Positions 62,119 through 64,000 of a stretch of 64,000 nucleotides of DNA are shown here, piece after piece. Source of the stretch: Microbacterium marinum (GTDB lineage Bacteria > Actinomycetota > Actinomycetes > Actinomycetales > Microbacteriaceae); contig NZ_JACHMD010000001.1 in the NCBI RefSeq assembly GCF_014204835.1, positions 1,054,001 to 1,118,000 of the forward strand. The letters run 5' to 3'. Both the position numbers and the translations under genes were made by a program. Positions within the stretch are counted from its first letter, which is position 1. Every line of letters starts with the position of its first letter. The notes below the pieces were generated by a model. That model did no database searches. It saw nothing but the letters and a program-made list of their open reading frames with translations, and had not been told where the DNA came from.

Positions 62119-63258
62119 GTGCTGGAGACCCTCTCGAACGCGCCACGTGACTATTCCTGGGGATCGGTCGACCTGATCCCTCAGCTGCAGGGACGCGAGC
62201 CCAGCGGCATCCCCGAAGCGGAGATCTGGTTCGGGGATCACCCGGGCAGTCCCGCTCGGGTGGCGGGTCACCAGACCCTCGCGGAGGTGAGGTCGGCGGC
62301 GGGCAAGGCGCCCCTCCCGTACCTCCTCAAGATCCTCGCCGCGTCCTCCTCCCTGTCGATCCAGGCGCACCCGTCGGTGGCGCAGGCGGTGGCGGGATTC
62401 GAGCGGGAGGATGCCGCGGGCATCCCGGTCGACGCTCCTGAGCGCACGTACCGCGATCGCAACCACAAGCCGGAGATCATCGTCGCGCTCAGCGAGCGGT
62501 TCCGCGCCCTGGTCGGGCTTCGTCCCGTGGCGCGCACGCGGGAGCTGCTCGGAGCCCTGGGTGAGGCCGGCGGCGTGGCTTCCCTGCGCGAGGCGCTCGC
62601 CGGAGCGGATGCCGCGTCGGCGCTGCGCGAGGTCATCGCGCAGATGCTGGAGGGCGGGTCCGCCGACGTCGTCTCGGATGTGTCGGCCGCGATCGTCGTC
62701 GCTGACGCCCCCGGTTTCGAGGAGGAACTCGACGTCCTCCGAGCGATCGTGCGCGATTTCCCCGGCGACCCCGGCATCGTCGTCGCGCTCCTCATGAACC
62801 TCGTGGTGCTCCACCGGGGCGAGGCCGTGTTCGCGCCGGCCGGAGTCCTCCACGCCTATCAGGACGGTCTGGGTGTCGAACTCATGGCGGCCAGCGACAA
62901 CGTGCTTCGGGGCGGGTTGACTCCGAAGCACATCGATGTCGCCGAGCTCCTCCGCATCGTCGACACCCAGCCGGGCGTCCCCGCGATCCTCGGGCGACGC
63001 GACGCGGCGGAGCCGATGGTCTTCGACGTGGGGGTGGCGGATTTCCGGCTGCGGCGGGTCACGTCGTCCTCGGACGGCGAGGTCGCGATGGCGCTCGCGG
63101 GACCGACGATCGTCCTCGCCGTGTCGGGCGGCCCTTCCGTGGCGACGGCCGGGCGGGAGATCGATCTCGCCCCGGGCGAGGCGGCTTACGCCGACGACGA
63201 GACGGAGCTCATCCTGCGCGGAGAGGGAACGGTCTACGTCGCCGAGCCCGGTAGCTGA
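62119..63258 (+). CDS. manA: Mannose-6-phosphate isomerase, class I
   Basis: Interconverts fructose-6-phosphate and mannose-6-phosphate, the entry to GDP-mannose. It is 379 residues. NAPRDYSWGSVDLIPQLQGREPSG and AEIWFGDHPGSPA at the N-terminus, LPYLLKILAASSSLSIQAHPSVAQA with the zinc-binding Gln/His, YRDRNHKPEIIVAL with zinc Glu, and VFAPAGVLHAYQDGLGVELMAASDNVLRGGLTPKHID with the last zinc His and catalytic Arg are visible in outline. The neighbourhood manA-whiB2 resembles mycobacteria. It may supply mannose units for the adjacent glycan genes. Confidence 0.95.
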   Translation: MLETLSNAPRDYSWGSVDLIPQLQGREPSGIPEAEIWFGDHPGSPARVAGHQTLAEVRSAAGKAPLPYLLKILAASSSLSIQAHPSVAQAVAGFEREDAAGIPVDAPERTYRDRNHKPEIIVALSERFRALVGLRPVARTRELLGALGEAGGVASLREALAGADAASALREVIAQMLEGGSADVVSDVSAAIVVADAPGFEEELDVLRAIVRDFPGDPGIVVALLMNLVVLHRGEAVFAPAGVLHAYQDGLGVELMAASDNVLRGGLTPKHIDVAELLRIVDTQPGVPAILGRRDAAEPMVFDVGVADFRLRRVTSSSDGEVAMALAGPTIVLAVSGGPSVATAGREIDLAPGEAAYADDETELILRGEGTVYVAEPGS

Positions 63259-63324
63259 TCCCGCGACACGCCGTGGCGCCCTCAAGAAGATTCAATGTCG
63301 GGTTGAGGGTTTACGATTTGCGAC

Positions 63325-63353
63325 TTGACCGGAGCGAATCACACGGGTGTAAT
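63325..63353 (+). promoter_or_regulatory. Promoter of whiB2: TTGACC, 17 bases, TGTAAT
   Basis: The -35 TTGACC (63325-63330) and -10 TGTAAT (63348-63353) are separated by exactly 17 bases. Transcription would start near 63360 and give a leader of about 40 bases with GGGAGAG before the ATG. It is the best canonical two-element promoter in the window. Confidence 0.75.
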
Positions 63354-63400
63354 TAAGGCCACGGCCGCATCGCGGCAGGGTCTACAGGTGGGAGAGCAAG

Positions 63401-63721
63401 ATGACGGGTTACCGTTCCGGCGTTCCCGAGAATTGGTTCGTCGACCCGGTCAATCTCGGTGTCCCGGGCGTCCGTCGCCCGGTCGAGACCGACGAAGAGA
63501 CCGCTCTCGCGTGGCAAGCCGACGCGCTGTGCGCCCAGACCGATCCCGAGGCCTTCTTCCCCGAGAAGGGCGGCTCCACCCGCGACGCGAAGCGCATCTG
63601 CACCTCGTGCGACGTGCGGGGCGAGTGTCTCGAATACGCGCTGCAGAACGATGAGCGCTTCGGTATCTGGGGCGGGCTGAGCGAGCGTGAGCGTCGCAAG
63701 CTGAAGCGCCGCGCGTCCTGA
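63401..63721 (+). CDS. whiB2: WhiB-family iron-sulfur regulator (WhiB2/WhmD-like)
   Basis: It is 106 residues. Four iron-sulfur cysteines Cys44, Cys67, Cys70 and Cys76 have the WhiB spacing (C-x22-C-x2-C-x5-C). FGIWGGLSERERRKLKRR gives the GVWGG-type turn and basic DNA-binding tail. ALCAQTDPEAFFPEKGGSTRDAKRIC is the WhiB2/WhmD variant, a subgroup needed for septation and cell division in mycobacteria and Streptomyces. ATG 63401 has GGGAGAG upstream. It is monocistronic, with its own sigma70-like promoter. Confidence 0.93.
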   Translation: MTGYRSGVPENWFVDPVNLGVPGVRRPVETDEETALAWQADALCAQTDPEAFFPEKGGSTRDAKRICTSCDVRGECLEYALQNDERFGIWGGLSERERRKLKRRAS

Positions 63722-63772
63722 CGGATTCACGCCATCCCGGGCGTCGCTGCCGTTTCGACGGCACCGCCCGCC

Positions 63773-63778
63773 TAGGCT
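63773..63778 (+). promoter_or_regulatory. -10 box TAGGCT before the last gene
   Basis: TAGGCT lies 9 bases before the ATG at 63788, compatible with a leaderless or nearly leaderless mRNA. Confidence 0.5.
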
Positions 63779-63787
63779 GACCTGGTC

Positions 63788-64000
63788 ATGCCCGCCCGAG
63801 TACACGCGCTGCTGGTCGTGCGCCCATCCGGGCGCGGCCCGACCGATCTGCATCTGAGCCGCACCCTGCGTGCGCTCGCTTCGCAGACCCGGCGTGCCGA
63901 CCTGCTTACGGTGGTGCTGTGCGGCCCGGATGACCGTCTGCGCGAGCTCGCGGCGGAGTCCGGTGCCGAAGCGGTGATCGTCGCCTCGCGGGGGACGAGC
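63788..64000 (+). CDS. Probable family 2 glycosyltransferase, N-terminal part (cut by window end)
   Basis: Only 71 residues are present. VHALLVVRPSGRGPTDLHLSRTLRALASQTRRADLLTVVLCG has the order of a GT-A first strand, a helix of the type LxxTLxALxxQT, and a second strand, as in GT2 enzymes. In other actinobacteria a large GT2 membrane protein lies beside whiB2, which supports the reading. The nucleotide-binding Asp residues are not yet reached, so the call is tentative. Confidence 0.6.
   Translation, partial: MPARVHALLVVRPSGRGPTDLHLSRTLRALASQTRRADLLTVVLCGPDDRLRELAAESGAEAVIVASRGTS

Overview
The window comes from a high-GC actinobacterium, most likely Microbacterium or a close relative in Microbacteriaceae. 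The evidence is the strong third-position GC bias, many GTG starts and 4-base ATGA/GTGA gene overlaps, a WhiB regulator, an acyl-CoA carboxylase with a small epsilon subunit, and leaderless promoters. The genus is inferred, not proven. No rRNA, tRNA, CRISPR array, transposase or phage gene was seen, and no gene-free stretch exceeds about 265 bases.

Layout. (1) 1-4.5 kb: end of a nucleoside-uptake and salvage operon on + (two ABC permeases, cdd, deoA, add). (2) 4.5-6.1 kb: a DUF559-type endonuclease-like gene bracketed by two inverted-repeat pairs with a shared core, followed by an alpha/beta-hydrolase that appears to have lost its middle. (3) 6.1-13.6 kb: a complete mannitol PTS operon on - (orphan IIB, HPr, EI, IICB, IIA, mannitol-1-phosphate dehydrogenase) divergent from a PRD-type regulator. 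(4) 13.7-18.3 kb: purine nucleoside phosphorylase with a phosphohexomutase-family enzyme that may act as phosphopentomutase, a GNAT acetyltransferase and an LpdA-like flavoprotein. (5) 18.4-21.0 kb: a secreted M23/FG-GAP protein and a small lipoprotein. (6) 21-33.3 kb: housekeeping block with acyl-CoA carboxylase alpha, Maf, an RNA methyltransferase, a response regulator/sensor operon, carboxylase epsilon and beta, birA, a PH-domain protein, purK and purE. (7) 33.3-62.1 kb: a large cell-surface glycan locus. (8) 62.1-64 kb: manA, a WhiB2/WhmD-type regulator and the start of a further probable glycosyltransferase.

The glycan locus holds an LCP ligase-like protein, a GT4-like enzyme, a 916-residue secreted repeat protein, two ABC polysaccharide exporters, a flippase, two O-antigen ligase/polymerase-like proteins, an OafA-type acyltransferase, UDP-glucose dehydrogenase plus UDP-glucuronate 4-epimerase, a MurA/MurB-like pair, and a set resembling the mycobacterial galactofuran system (Glf, Wzm/Wzt, GlfT1-like, GlfT2-like). 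From memory, the gene content of the rest resembles the M. tuberculosis region from manA/whiB2 through purE-purK-birA-accD5-accA3 to deoD-pmmB and add-deoA-cdd, so the mannitol and glycan blocks look like lineage-specific additions to a conserved actinobacterial neighbourhood.

At many transcription-unit heads a TANNNT box lies 6-9 bases before the start codon, which indicates leaderless mRNAs and was used here to choose several starts.
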